Positions 43,171 to 53,098 of a stretch of DNA of 64,000 nucleotides are shown here, one piece after another. The translations under genes and the position numbers were made by a program. The stretch comes from Novipirellula aureliae. Lineage in GTDB: Bacteria; Planctomycetota; Planctomycetia; Pirellulales; Pirellulaceae. Numbering within the stretch: position 1 is the stretch's first letter; the number at the start of each line of letters is the position of its first letter. The stretch covers positions 891,132-955,131 of the forward strand of contig NZ_SJPY01000001.1 in the NCBI RefSeq assembly GCF_007860185.1, given 5' to 3'. The notes below the pieces were generated by a model. It had not been told where the DNA came from. It worked only from the letters and a program-made list of their open reading frames with translations, and ran no database searches.

Positions 43171-44250
43171 ATGTTCTTGACCCTCGTTGGCGTCGTTTTC
43201 TTATCGATGTGGCTTATATCGACGCATGCAGCGGCAGAAAACGAGATTGTTAGGAGCGTTCCAGAAAACCTATCGGTTCAGTGGGAATTCCAAGCCGACG
43301 AGGCAATCGAAGCGGCGCCGGTCGTCGCCGAAAAACTCATTTTCGTGGCCGACGTGATGGGGAAACTCTATGCGGTCGATCGCTCAAACGGCAAGTTGGT
43401 GTGGAACCACGATTTTGATACAGGCTTTATCGCCGCTCCAGCGGTGCAGGAAAACAGGCTCGTTATTGGCGATGTGGAGGGAAATGTCTACGCCATCGAA
43501 GCCGATTCAGGAACCATTGTTTGGCAAAAGCAGACCGATGGCGAAATCAATGGCTCGGCTGCCTTCTATAAATCGACCGTTCTGGTCACCAGCCAGGATG
43601 GCAGCTTGTACAGTTTTGAGAGCGACGATGGCACATTGAAGTGGACGTACCAAACCGATGACCAAATTCGTTGTAGTCCTACCATTGCGGGTACGCGAAC
43701 TTTCCTCGGCGGTTGTGACGGGCGATTGCACGTGGTCGACTTGGAAACGGGGAAAGGCATCGGTGAACCGATGCCATTGGGCGGTCCGACCGGTTCGACC
43801 GTCGCCGTCGCGGGCAACCTTGCCGTTTTGCCGATCATGGATGGGGCAGTGTTGTCGTTCGATTGGAAAACCGCGAAACAAATATGGCGTTATGTTGACG
43901 AGGAACGATCGCAGGAGTACCGCAGTAGTGCGGCAATTCAAGCGAACACCGTGGTCGTTAGCAGCCAAAAGAAACAGGTTGATGCATTGTCACTAAAAAC
44001 GGGTGAGCGATTGTGGCGATACTCTTTACAGCGACGCGCAGACGCTTCGCCTGTGATTGCAGGCGACGATGTTTGGATTGCGGCGACCGATGGTCGTTTG
44101 ATCCGCTTGTCACTCCAAGAGGGGAAAGAAATTTGGAAATTTGAAATTCGCGGATCGTTTGTTGCAGCACCTGTGATTGAAAAGACTCCGTCGGGCAGCG
44201 TACAGTTGTACGTTGCTGACGATAACGGCATCCTTCGATGCTTTGAATAA
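43171..44250 (+). CDS. PQQ-like beta-propeller protein (BamB-type repeats), exported
   Basis: A 359-residue protein with signal peptide (MFLTLVGVVFLSMWLISTHAAAE), then seven or so PQQ-type blades: KLYAVDRSNGKLVW, NVYAIEADSGTIVW, SLYSFESDDGTLKW, RLHVVDLETGKGI, AVLSFDWKTAKQIW, QVDALSLKTGERLW, RLIRLSLQEGKEIW. It is either a BamB-like assembly factor or a generic planctomycete propeller; no PQQ ligand or dehydrogenase residues are seen. Upstream start ATG 42952 or 42904 would remove the signal peptide from the N-terminus, so 43171 is preferred. Confidence 0.8.
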   Translation: MFLTLVGVVFLSMWLISTHAAAENEIVRSVPENLSVQWEFQADEAIEAAPVVAEKLIFVADVMGKLYAVDRSNGKLVWNHDFDTGFIAAPAVQENRLVIGDVEGNVYAIEADSGTIVWQKQTDGEINGSAAFYKSTVLVTSQDGSLYSFESDDGTLKWTYQTDDQIRCSPTIAGTRTFLGGCDGRLHVVDLETGKGIGEPMPLGGPTGSTVAVAGNLAVLPIMDGAVLSFDWKTAKQIWRYVDEERSQEYRSSAAIQANTVVVSSQKKQVDALSLKTGERLWRYSLQRRADASPVIAGDDVWIAATDGRLIRLSLQEGKEIWKFEIRGSFVAAPVIEKTPSGSVQLYVADDNGILRCFE

Positions 44251-44278
44251 TAATGTAAGGCGGAATCGCCGCGTGACC

Positions 44279-45325
44279 GTGGCCCAGGCTTCTAGCCTGG
44301 GTCCACAACGAAACCCCAGGCTGGAAGCCTAGGCCACGTTTGATACCGTAGCCCAGGCTTCTAGCCTGGGACCACAACAAAACCCCAGGCTGGAAGCCTG
44401 GGCCACGTTTGATACCGTAGCCCAGGCTTCTAGCCTGGGTCCACAACGAAACCCCAGGCTGGAAGCCTGGGCCACGTTTGATACCGTAGCCCGGGCTTCT
44501 AGCCTGGGACCACAATAAAACCCCAGGCTGGAAGCCTGGGCCACGTTTGATACCGTAGCCTGGGCTTCTAGCCTGGGACCACAACAAAACCCCAGGCTGG
44601 AAGCCTGGGCCACGTTTGATACCGTAGCCCAGGCTTCTAGCCTGGGACCACAACAAAACCCCAGGCTGGAAGCCTGGGCCACGTTTGATACCGTAGCCTA
44701 GGCTTCTAGCCTGGGACCACAACGAAACCCCAGGCTGGAAGCCTAGGCCACGTTTGATACCGTGGCCTGGGCTTCTAGCCTGGGACCACAACAAAACCCC
44801 AGGCTGGAAGCCTGGGCCACGTTTGATACCGTAGCCTAGGCTTCTAGCCTGGGGCCACAACGAAACCCCAGGCTGGAAGCCTAGGCCACGTTTGATACCG
44901 TAGCCTAGGCTTCTAGCCTGGGACCACAATAAAACCCCAGGCTGGAAGCCTGGGCCACGTTTGATACCGTAGCCCAGGCTTCTAGCCTGGGACCACAACG
45001 AAACCCCAGGCTGGAAGCCTGGGCCACGTTTGATACCGTAGCCCAGGCTTCTAGCCTGGGGCCACAACGAAACCCCAGGCTGGAAGCCTGGGCCACGTTT
45101 GATACCGTAGCCCAGGCTTCTAGCCTGGGTCCACAACGAAACCCCAGGCTGGAAGCCTGGGCCACGTTTGATACCGTAGCCTAGGCTTCTAGCCTGGGAC
45201 CACAACAAAACCCCAGGCTGGAAGCCTGGGTCCACAACAAAACCCCAGGCTGGAAGCCTGGGCCACGTTTGATACCGTAGCCTGGGGCCACAATAAAACT
45301 CCAGGCTGGAAGCCTGGGCCACGTC
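44279..45325. repeat. Array of 69-bp double-hairpin repeats, about 14-15 units
   Basis: Each unit reads: CCCAGGCTTCTAGCCTGGG, a GACCACAACAAAA-type spacer, CCCAGGCTGGAAGCCTGGG, then CCACGTTTGATACCGTAG. Both 19-base blocks are perfect hairpins (8-bp stem, 3-base loop). GTTTGATACC recurs every 69 bases exactly from 44338 to 45166 (13 times) and once more near 45267, where part of a unit is duplicated. Units differ by single bases (CCTAGG/CCTGGG, T/A in linker). The array fills the gap between the propeller gene and the radical SAM gene. Because 69 is a multiple of 3, long open frames through it are artefacts. Confidence 0.97.
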
Positions 45326-45383
45326 CACGATTTAATCGATGAACGGTTGAGATAACCGTTTTACCTCCCGCAAAGAGAAACAA

Positions 45384-46700
45384 ATGTCATCAACCGCAAG
45401 CGATAAGAAAACCAACGTTGGTAGTTATTTCATCTCCAACTATCCACCCTACAGCCAGTGGACACCTGGGGAATTGCCTGCGGTTCGCCAAGCTCTCGAC
45501 AGTCCGCCGACCGAAGCGACTCCGCTCGGTTTGTACTTGCACATTCCATTCTGCCGAAAGCGATGCAAGTTTTGTTACTTCAAAGTTTTCACGGATGTCA
45601 AATCGGCGGAAGTTCAACGTTACGTCGATGCACTCTGCAGCGAGATATCGCTGGTAAGTCAATTGGAAGTGATGGGAGATCGTCCGTTTCGCTTCGTCTA
45701 TTTCGGAGGCGGCACACCGAGTTTCCTCGCTCCAAAGCAACTCGTCAAACTTGCCGATCGGCTAAGGGAGCACATCACTTGGGATGGTGCCGAAGAAGTG
45801 ACGTTTGAATGCGAACCTGGTACGCTCAGCGAGACGAAGGTAAAAACGCTTCGCGAGGATCTGGGCGTCACGCGGCTCAGCTTAGGGATTGAAAACTTTT
45901 CGGATAAACTGCTCGAAGAAAACGGACGCGCTCACTTGAGCAAGCAGGTTTTTAATGCGTGGGATTGGATTAGCGAAGCGAACTTTCCGAACGTCAACAT
46001 TGACTTGATTGCTGGGATGGTCGGTGAAACATGGGACAATTGGAAAGACAACATCCGACGCACCCTTGAGCTTTCCCCCGAAAGTGTCACGATCTATCAG
46101 ATGGAATTGCCTTTTAACACGGTCTACAGCAAAGATATTTTGGGCAATCAAACGGAAAGTCCTGTCGCCGATTGGCAAACGAAACGCGATTGGGTCGATG
46201 ATGCGTTTAGTGAATTTGTGAAAGCGGGGTACAGCGTTAGCAGTGCCTACACGGTCGTAAAAGATCCTAACAAGGTAAACTTTTCCTATCGTGACAATTT
46301 GTGGCAAGGAGCGGATTTGCTGGCGACCGGTATCGCTAGTTTTGGTCATGCCAGCGGCGTGCACTACCAAAATTTACCGGAGCTAGAACCTTACTTGTCA
46401 ACGATCGAATCGGGCGAATTGCCTCTCGGACGTGGTTTCGTTCCGACGGAACATCAGCGTTTAGTCCGGGAGATGATACTACTTTTGAAACGAGGCTTTC
46501 TGGATGTCAGCTATTTCCAAGATAAGTTCCAAGTCGATATTGTTGACCGCTGGCGAGCGGTGTGGGACCAATACGTTCAGGAAGGCTTGGTGACGATTGA
46601 TGGTGGGACGATTCGATTAACGCGACAAGGATTGCTGCAAGCCGATGGGCTACTACCCGCGTTCTTCGAACCCGAGCATCAAGGGGTCCGCTATACGTAG
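45384..46700 (+). CDS. HemW/HemN-like radical SAM protein
   Basis: A 438-residue enzyme. The cluster motif is HIPFCRKRCKFCYF (CxxxCxxC), followed by FRFVYFGGGTPSFL, VTFECEPGTLSE, VTRLSLGIENFSDKLLEENG and VNIDLIAGMVGETWDNW. A C-terminal HemN-type domain contains LWQGADLLATGIASFGHASG. The family includes coproporphyrinogen dehydrogenase and the haem chaperone HemW; Y in place of D in FCYF after the last Cys sets this group apart, so the exact role is open. The 69-bp array ends about 60 bases upstream. Confidence 0.88.
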   Translation: MSSTASDKKTNVGSYFISNYPPYSQWTPGELPAVRQALDSPPTEATPLGLYLHIPFCRKRCKFCYFKVFTDVKSAEVQRYVDALCSEISLVSQLEVMGDRPFRFVYFGGGTPSFLAPKQLVKLADRLREHITWDGAEEVTFECEPGTLSETKVKTLREDLGVTRLSLGIENFSDKLLEENGRAHLSKQVFNAWDWISEANFPNVNIDLIAGMVGETWDNWKDNIRRTLELSPESVTIYQMELPFNTVYSKDILGNQTESPVADWQTKRDWVDDAFSEFVKAGYSVSSAYTVVKDPNKVNFSYRDNLWQGADLLATGIASFGHASGVHYQNLPELEPYLSTIESGELPLGRGFVPTEHQRLVREMILLLKRGFLDVSYFQDKFQVDIVDRWRAVWDQYVQEGLVTIDGGTIRLTRQGLLQADGLLPAFFEPEHQGVRYT

Positions 46701-46741
46701 TTTGCCACTGGTCATTTGCATTGGCCATTTGTGCGGATTCT

Positions 46742-47299
46742 CTACACTCCGGCAACTTCGGCCGCTTTGTAGACGACTTCGGCACGACGGAAGCCGAGCC
46801 GCTCATAGAGCCGGACTGCAGCGGTGTTGTCGGTTGTCACCTCGAGATGCATCTTTAGCAGGCCCACGGAACGAAAACCTTTGGCCGCGTGCATCAGCAA
46901 AATCGAGCCCAATCCTTTGCCACGATGTTCCGGGACGACACCAACGTTTTGGATCGCTCCCCAACCTTCGAATTGAATTCCTTGGATGGTGCCGATCGCT
47001 TCGGGACGTGCTCCGGGAACGGGGCGGTAACGGATCAACCAAGTGGCTTCGGGGACGAAGCCGATGCGGTCCGATATTTCACGCATCAACCGCAAGCACC
47101 CATCACGCTGAGCCAGGCAAGGGAACACGTTCGCATCGAGTTCTTCACGAAAACTGCGGTACTTGGCCGCTGCATGTTCACGAAGCAAATCCTCGCGGAA
47201 GGGGACCAATTCGTATCCAGCCGGGCAGAGGGAGTGGTCGACGATTAGCTTCGCCAGATCGAGCTCCATTCGAAATCGCTTAAAATAGGTTAACCCCAT
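46742..47299 (-). CDS. GNAT N-acetyltransferase
   Basis: A 185-residue protein beginning MGLTYFKRFRMELDL, a conserved N-terminus of a planctomycete GNAT group. The acetyl-CoA motif is IQNVGVVPEHRGKGLGSILL, and LEVTTDNTAAVRLYERLGF is the usual C-terminal GNAT motif. The substrate is unknown. Start ATG 47299 keeps the conserved N-terminus. Confidence 0.85.
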   Translation of the reverse strand: MGLTYFKRFRMELDLAKLIVDHSLCPAGYELVPFREDLLREHAAAKYRSFREELDANVFPCLAQRDGCLRLMREISDRIGFVPEATWLIRYRPVPGARPEAIGTIQGIQFEGWGAIQNVGVVPEHRGKGLGSILLMHAAKGFRSVGLLKMHLEVTTDNTAAVRLYERLGFRRAEVVYKAAEVAGV

Positions 47300-47518
47300 C
47301 AATCTTGACTCATCGTAATAATCAAACGTCTGTCTCAGCTAAGAATAGGGGACGAGGCTGTCTACCCATAGTTTAGCACCCCGCAAACCAACGGGCGTCC
47401 GCTTATCGATTTTTTTGGGGATTGGATCTGTTTTCAAGCGGGGCGAGACTCGCTATTTTGCCTACAGAGACTTTGACGATACAACTTGACTCGCTCCCGA
47501 AACCAACCGACTAGTCGG

Positions 47519-48481
47519 ATGCAGCATCCATCAAATCAAACCTATACGTCCCTTGCCGGTCGCATCATGGTCGTGACGGGCCCAACGGCGTCGGGTAAGA
47601 GTTCGATTGCGATGTGCTTGGCGGAACAGATCAACGGCGAAATCTTGTCGCTCGATTCGATCGCAGTCTATCGTGGGATGGACATTGGCACGGCAAAAGC
47701 GACCATCGAGGACCAGCAGCGTGTCCCGCACCATTTGATTGATTTGGTCTCCCCCAGCAAGACGTTTAGTGTTGCTTGTTATCTGAAACAGGCTCACGCG
47801 GTAGTCGAGCAACTCGAAGCACGCGGCAAAATACCCATCTTTGTTGGCGGTACGCCAATGTTTTTAAAGGCGATCCTTAGGGGGTTTGATCCAGGTCCGC
47901 CTGCGGACGAGGCGTTTCGCCGATTGGTCGAACAAGATGTCGATCGTTACGGCACCGAAGCGTTGCACAAGCGGCTACAGCAAGTCGACCCATTAGCTGC
48001 CCATCGCATCGATCCTGCAGATGCACGGCGAATGATCCGCGCCCTTGAAGTGGCTCACCAAACGGGTCAGCCCCTTAGCCATCGACAAGTCCAATTCGAC
48101 GAACCGATCGATGCAGCTCGAGGCCGTGTGTTTTGGATTGCTTGGGATCGCAAGCAATTGCATCAGAGAATTAACGAACGAGTCGAACGGATGTTTCAAG
48201 ACGGTTTAGTCGATGAAGTCAAAGCACTGCTGCAGCTTGAGCCACCCCTTTCTAAAACAGCCGCACAGGCGGTCGGTTATCGCGAATTGATCGCATGTTT
48301 GGAAACGGGTGGCGAGATCAACGAAGCGAAAGAGCAAATCGCTATCCACACCCGGCAGTTAGCGAAACGACAAGAATCATGGCTACGCTCGTTTAGTGAA
48401 ATTGACAGAATCGAGGTCAATGAATCGATAAGTTCGAACGAGATCGCTAATATCATCCACACGCGTTTTTTGTCAAGCTAG
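47519..48481 (+). CDS. miaA: tRNA dimethylallyltransferase
   Basis: A 320-residue enzyme that adds a dimethylallyl group to A37 of tRNAs reading UNN codons. Motifs: MVVTGPTASGKSSIAM (P loop), LSLDSIAVYRGMDIGTAK, HHLIDLVSPSKTFSVACY, PIFVGGTPMFLKAILRG, DARRMIRALEV, and AAQAVGYRELI. ATG 47519 gives normal length; the TTG 11 codons upstream is less likely. It stands alone between two unrelated genes. Confidence 0.95.
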   Translation: MQHPSNQTYTSLAGRIMVVTGPTASGKSSIAMCLAEQINGEILSLDSIAVYRGMDIGTAKATIEDQQRVPHHLIDLVSPSKTFSVACYLKQAHAVVEQLEARGKIPIFVGGTPMFLKAILRGFDPGPPADEAFRRLVEQDVDRYGTEALHKRLQQVDPLAAHRIDPADARRMIRALEVAHQTGQPLSHRQVQFDEPIDAARGRVFWIAWDRKQLHQRINERVERMFQDGLVDEVKALLQLEPPLSKTAAQAVGYRELIACLETGGEINEAKEQIAIHTRQLAKRQESWLRSFSEIDRIEVNESISSNEIANIIHTRFLSS

Positions 48482-48784
48482 CCCTCTCCCCGAAGACGCT
48501 TCGCGGGTTCGCCCCGACGCATTTGGGGAAGGGGGAAGAATCGTGGCGATCGGTGCTGAGTGTCGTCATTGGTTCGCTGCACCGCATTCCGAGTGCATTG
48601 TCACGGCTTGATTTTCGGCTTGGCAAAAGAGTGGCTGGGGCATCTTGCCCCCAGTAAGCTGCAGCGGGAAGCCACCGTCACGAAAGATTCTTGCCCTCAT
48701 TCTTCGTTGTGCCAAAGCACTCGGCCGTTTGTGTGACCTATGGTTTTGCATTGTCTATCATTCTCGACCTGCAAAGCCCACTCC
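48482..48784. other. Intergenic stretch downstream of miaA
   Basis: Directly after the miaA stop, CCCTCTCCCC is followed about 30 bases later by GGGGAAGGGGG, an imperfect long hairpin that may terminate miaA. GGGGCA-TCT-TGCCCC (around 48638-48652) is a second palindrome. No gene seen. Confidence 0.45.
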
Positions 48785-50884
48785 ATGACCAACGTAAATC
48801 CCTCACAGACCGCACGATCCGGCCAATCGGGACTGCCGATGCTGTGGTTCGCTGCCACGACGCTGCTCGGCGCGTTTTTGGTGTTTCAAGTTCAGCCGGT
48901 CATTAGTAAATGCGTTTTGCCGTGGTTCGGTGGCACGCCAGCGGTTTGGACGACTTGCATGCTGTTTTTTCAACTTTTGCTTTTCGCAGGTTACTTCTAT
49001 GCGCATGTATTGAAGACATATTTCAGACCCGCCATCCAAGGTTCGATCCACCTCGTCTTGCTTGGATCCGCCGCCTTGGCATTGCCGATCGAGCCGTCCG
49101 AAGTATGGAAGCCGACGGGTAGCGAATCGCCGACGACCTTCCTGTTGTGGATGCTGCTTTGCCATGTTGGATTACCCTACTTCGTACTTTCGAGTACTGG
49201 TCCATTGATTCAAGCTTGGCTCAGCTACCAAGATTCGAGTGACCGCGTCTATCGGCTCTATGCTCTGTCCAACGCTGGGTCGCTCATCGCGCTGCTGAGC
49301 TACCCATTTGTGGTTGAGCCATTTTTATCGGTTTCGAATCAGTCGGTCGTTTGGTCGTTACTGTTTTGTGGTTTCGTGCTCGTTCAAGGTGCTGTCGCCA
49401 TCGGTCTATTGCGAAAGCCAGGCCGCTGTACTCGAGACTCCGATGGAGGGCATTGTGAAGAATCAAAATCGGTAGAAATCATCTGGTCGGTTCGCTTGCT
49501 CTGGTTGGTGCTTCCTGCACTTGCATCGACCCTGCTCTTGGTCGTTACGAATCATGTTTGCCAGGACGTTGCCGTGATCCCATTTTTGTGGGTGTTGCCG
49601 TTAAGTTTGTATCTATTGAGTTTCATCATCTGTTTCGATTCGCCGGCTTGGTACAAACCAAAATGGATTGCCGGTCTGACGATGGTTGCGATCGTTGTTA
49701 TTGCCGTCAAAGGTGCGTTCCCCGAATCGTTCCCGTTGCTTGTGGAAGCGACATGCTACATGATTCTGCTACTAGGATTCTGTTTGCTTTGCCATGGTGA
49801 AGTCGCTCGGCTCAAACCACCCGCAAAGTATTTGACACAGTATTACGCATTACTTTCGGCAGGCGGAGCGATCGGCGGCATGGTCGTCGCGATCGTCTGC
49901 CCGCTCGTATTCAATAGTTTTGCAGAATTGCCGCTTTCGCTATCAATCGCGTCCGGGGTTGCGTTTTTTATCTTTTTTGCATGTCAGCGATGGAACGTCG
50001 CGGAGTACGATTGGGACGCCGCATGGAACGCGAAATACTTTGGGATCGCGTTGATGGTCGCACCGATTGCGATCGCTAAATTCGCGGAACAAGACCAAAC
50101 GATCGCGTCGGATCGAAACTTCTTTGGTGTATTACGCGTGCTGGAGACTCCCCAAGGCATTCAGCTTGTTCACGGAAGTACCGTCCATGGGATGCAGCTT
50201 CCGGGTGACGTTGCATGTGAGCCAACGACGTACTATGGCCGAAAAAGTGGTGTGGGGCGAGTCCTCACAGCCATACAGCAAGACTCGAGCGGCAAGAAAA
50301 TCGGTGTCGTGGGACTCGGCTGTGGAGTGCTAGCTGCATACGGACGCGAGCAAGATGAGTTTGATATGTTGGAAATCAATCCTGCAGTGCTACAGATTGC
50401 CTCGGAGCACTTTCGATTTATGGAGATGTGTCCTTCGACGATTCGGCATCACCTTGGCGACGGCCGATTGCTACTGGAAAAACTGGATAAAACCAAGTTT
50501 GACCTCCTCGTTCTTGATGCATTCAGCAGTGATGCGATTCCCGCTCATCTATTGACGACCGAGGCTTTCACGTTGTACCGAAGCAGGCTCGCGGAAAACG
50601 GCGTATTGGCCGTTCATGTATCGAACAAGCATCTCGACTTAGCGCCTTTGGTCCATCGGTTGGCCAATGAATCGGGGCTTGAAAGTCGAATGATTCGTGC
50701 CAAGGGGGATGACTCCATTGGAACCACTTCCTCGACATGGATGATTCTAGCCGCACCCGATATAGCATTCTGGCAAGATGAAGCAATCGTCAGCGGTCAA
50801 ACGGCCACATCGGAGCAGCTACAGCATGCTCCCTTGTGGACCGATCAACATCACAACCTCGTCAGTGTCCTGCGTCTATGGTAG
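48785..50884 (+). CDS. Multi-pass membrane protein fused to spermidine synthase-like domain
   Basis: A 699-residue protein. The first 430 residues are about ten to twelve hydrophobic helices (GAFLVFQVQPVISKCVLPWF, LLLFAGYFYAHVLK, LLLVVTNHVCQDVAVIPFLW). The C-terminal 220 residues form an SAM-dependent aminopropyl/methyltransferase fold: IGVVGLGCGVLAAYG, DMLEINPAVLQIASEHF, HHLGDGRLLLEKL, FDLLVLDAFSSDAIPAHLLT. The group is annotated as fused MFS/spermidine synthase; its substrate is unknown. ATG 48785 is 15 codons into the longer frame. Confidence 0.85.
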   Translation: MTNVNPSQTARSGQSGLPMLWFAATTLLGAFLVFQVQPVISKCVLPWFGGTPAVWTTCMLFFQLLLFAGYFYAHVLKTYFRPAIQGSIHLVLLGSAALALPIEPSEVWKPTGSESPTTFLLWMLLCHVGLPYFVLSSTGPLIQAWLSYQDSSDRVYRLYALSNAGSLIALLSYPFVVEPFLSVSNQSVVWSLLFCGFVLVQGAVAIGLLRKPGRCTRDSDGGHCEESKSVEIIWSVRLLWLVLPALASTLLLVVTNHVCQDVAVIPFLWVLPLSLYLLSFIICFDSPAWYKPKWIAGLTMVAIVVIAVKGAFPESFPLLVEATCYMILLLGFCLLCHGEVARLKPPAKYLTQYYALLSAGGAIGGMVVAIVCPLVFNSFAELPLSLSIASGVAFFIFFACQRWNVAEYDWDAAWNAKYFGIALMVAPIAIAKFAEQDQTIASDRNFFGVLRVLETPQGIQLVHGSTVHGMQLPGDVACEPTTYYGRKSGVGRVLTAIQQDSSGKKIGVVGLGCGVLAAYGREQDEFDMLEINPAVLQIASEHFRFMEMCPSTIRHHLGDGRLLLEKLDKTKFDLLVLDAFSSDAIPAHLLTTEAFTLYRSRLAENGVLAVHVSNKHLDLAPLVHRLANESGLESRMIRAKGDDSIGTTSSTWMILAAPDIAFWQDEAIVSGQTATSEQLQHAPLWTDQHHNLVSVLRLW

Positions 50885-50890
50885 CAGGCA

Positions 50891-52354
50891 CTACATCGAC
50901 GGCATCGTGAATCCATTTGGCAAGGCAAATGGCTCAGCCGTCGAGGTGTCCGTGGCGGGTGCTGCCGAAGTCGGGAGCGTCGTTGTCGGCGCGGTGTAGG
51001 TCGGCGGAGCAGGCAGGGCCGGTGTTGCCGGTGTTGCCGGTGCTGGATTTGCTGCTGCTTTTTGAGCCCAAGTGCCATGCCCCCAGTCAGGCGTTCCCGC
51101 TACGACCGCCGCTGGTCCAGCGGGTGCTGTCACATCGTTGGGCGTCGTCGGAGGGTTTTGCGTTGATGTTGGATTGGGCTTCGTGATCGACGCCATTGCG
51201 GGCGCCCACGCCGTCGTGCCAGGACGATAGCCTGCCGTCGCTGCTGGGACTTGGTTTGCGGTCGGATTGGTCATGGGGTAACCAACCGCTTGGCCTGCGA
51301 CCCCTGTTGCTCCTGGAGCGGGCTGTGTCGCTTGCACCTGGGCAACGGCCTGTGGATTTTGCATCGGTGCTTGTGCTGCGGGTGTTGCTTGGGCAATGTT
51401 GGCAATGCCACTACCGTTTCCACTGGCATCGATTTGAGCGATCATCTCTCTTGAGCGATCGACAGCACGGCGGACAGCAGCATCGGTGCTGGCTTGCGCT
51501 TCATACTTCATCGCTTCCGCTAAATGCCCACGCGAGTCAGCCATTTGGCCTTTGCTATAGTGCAAGTATGCCATGTTGAAATGGGCGACCGCAGGCTTGT
51601 TATTATCTTGCAATACTTTGAATGCACCCTGTTTGTCACCCGCTTCGAATCGGATGCTTGCTAGATTGTTTGCATACCGAGAGGTGCCAGGCGACAACTC
51701 CAATGCTTGGGTTAGCATTTGAGCCGCTTGAGCATGATCGCCTGTCTTGCTTAATGTTAAACCAAGATCATTGTAAAGTGCAGCGTCTTTGGGAGATTCC
51801 TGAATCGCTCGCTGAAAATACGTGACGGCTTCAGGATGATTTCCTTGACGGAAATTCAATCTCGCAATGCTGGTCAGCGTTGGAACATCTTTTGGATCTC
51901 TCTCTAAAGCCTTGTTATAGCTTTCCATTGCCTTTGTGAAGTTTCCAGTCGATTCCCAAAGTTGTCCGTTTGCGACAAACACATCAGGGCCAACATCGGC
52001 AGGTTTGTCGGTCAATTTTAGCGGGTCGGTATCGGAGATTTCGTTGATCTCATCCGTTTTGTCGCGGCGGAAGACGCCAGCGAAGGCATCGCTCGTCTTA
52101 CCGAAAGCCGTTTTCGCAGAGGCGCCCATTGCTTCGATCGATTTGCCAGCATTGCTGGTGGTCGATGCGATCGATTCGGTTACCGAAGGACTCGCCGGTC
52201 CAGTTGCTGGATCCGTAGCAACGGGCGAGCGAGAAAACGGGTTCATCGATGCCATCGAAATACCCTTGTTTGAACAGCCCGATGACAAGGTCATCGTACT
52301 GCCAACAATGGTAGATAGGAGCAGATTGCGGCGTAATTTTGTGAAACGTGTCAC
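50891..52354 (-). CDS. TPR lipoprotein with Pro/Ala-rich C-terminus
   Basis: From GTG 52354 (GGGAG 8 bases upstream) the protein starts MTRFTKLRRNLLLSTI and has a lipobox LSSGCSNKG, so it is likely an exported lipoprotein (487 residues). Residues about 120-300 hold four or five tetratricopeptide repeats (NGQLWESTGNFTKAMESYNKA, LTSIARLNFRQGNHPEAVTYF, LYNDLGLTLSKTGDHAQAAQML). The last 170 residues are low-complexity (PATPATPALPAPPTYT), suited to wall or protein contacts. Convergent with the preceding gene (6-base gap). Confidence 0.85.
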   Translation of the reverse strand: MTRFTKLRRNLLLSTIVGSTMTLSSGCSNKGISMASMNPFSRSPVATDPATGPASPSVTESIASTTSNAGKSIEAMGASAKTAFGKTSDAFAGVFRRDKTDEINEISDTDPLKLTDKPADVGPDVFVANGQLWESTGNFTKAMESYNKALERDPKDVPTLTSIARLNFRQGNHPEAVTYFQRAIQESPKDAALYNDLGLTLSKTGDHAQAAQMLTQALELSPGTSRYANNLASIRFEAGDKQGAFKVLQDNNKPAVAHFNMAYLHYSKGQMADSRGHLAEAMKYEAQASTDAAVRRAVDRSREMIAQIDASGNGSGIANIAQATPAAQAPMQNPQAVAQVQATQPAPGATGVAGQAVGYPMTNPTANQVPAATAGYRPGTTAWAPAMASITKPNPTSTQNPPTTPNDVTAPAGPAAVVAGTPDWGHGTWAQKAAANPAPATPATPALPAPPTYTAPTTTLPTSAAPATDTSTAEPFALPNGFTMPSM

Positions 52355-52561
52355 GAGATGGTCTCCCGAAAGTGCGACAGTCTGCCCCCGTTGACGTTCT
52401 TCTGGATGGGGGCAGGCATCGAAGCGTGCGGATATGCGGAATGATTGTATGTTTCCAATAGTAGGGATCGACCGTGTGGTGCGGTCTTCTCCATGTGCAT
52501 TTAAGCATTTTGCGAATAAGTACAAAAAAAGGTGGACTTCTTAAACAGAAGTCCACCTAGC

Positions 52562-53090
52562 AGCACCATCTCACCGAGACGTCGTTTCCACCGTAGCAGC
52601 GTCTCTCCGAGACGTTGTTTGTACCGTAGCAGCGTCTCTCCGAGACGCCGTTTCCACCGTAGCAGCGTCTCTCCGAGACGTTGTTTTCACAGCAGCAGCG
52701 TCTCACCGAGACGCCGTTTCCACCGTAGCAGCGTCTCTCCGAGACGTTGTTTTCATAGCAGCACCGTCTCTCACCGAGACGTTGTTTTCACCGTAGCAGC
52801 GTCTCACCGAGACGCCGTTTCCACCGTAGCAGCGTCTCTCCGAGACGTTGTTTGTACCGTAGCAGCGTCTCACCGAGACGCCGTTTCTACCGTAGCAGCG
52901 TCTCTCCGAGACGTTGTTTTCATAGCAGCACCGTCTCTCACCGAGACGCCGTTTCCACCGTAGCAGCGTCTCTCCGAGACGTTGTTTGTACCGTAGCACC
53001 GTCTCTCTCCGAGACGCCGTTTCCACCGTAGCAGCGTCTCTCCGAGACGTTGTTTTCATAGCAGCACCGTCTCTCACCGAGACGCCGTTT
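52562..53090. repeat. Second hairpin array, 16 units of about 33 bp in alternating pairs
   Basis: Units centre on CGTCTC(T/A)CCGAGACG, a hairpin with a 6-bp stem, spaced by CCGTTTCCACCGTAGCAG or TTGTTTTCATAGCAG-type linkers. There are 16 GAGACG cores; the linkers mostly alternate CCG/TTG after the core, giving a dimeric period of about 66 bases. It fills the gap between the TPR lipoprotein gene and the secreted unknown gene. Frames through it on both strands are artefacts. Confidence 0.95.
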
Positions 53091-53098
53091 GAGTGGAA

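Noticed and set aside
44279-45325. CRISPR array
   Set aside because: The whole unit repeats, there are no unique spacers, both halves are palindromes, and no cas genes are near.
43958-45328. 456-residue open frame on the minus strand with a 23-residue repeat (AQASSLGF... in another frame)
   Set aside because: It is an effect of the 69-base repeat (a multiple of 3 with no stop in that frame) and runs antisense into the PQQ-propeller gene.
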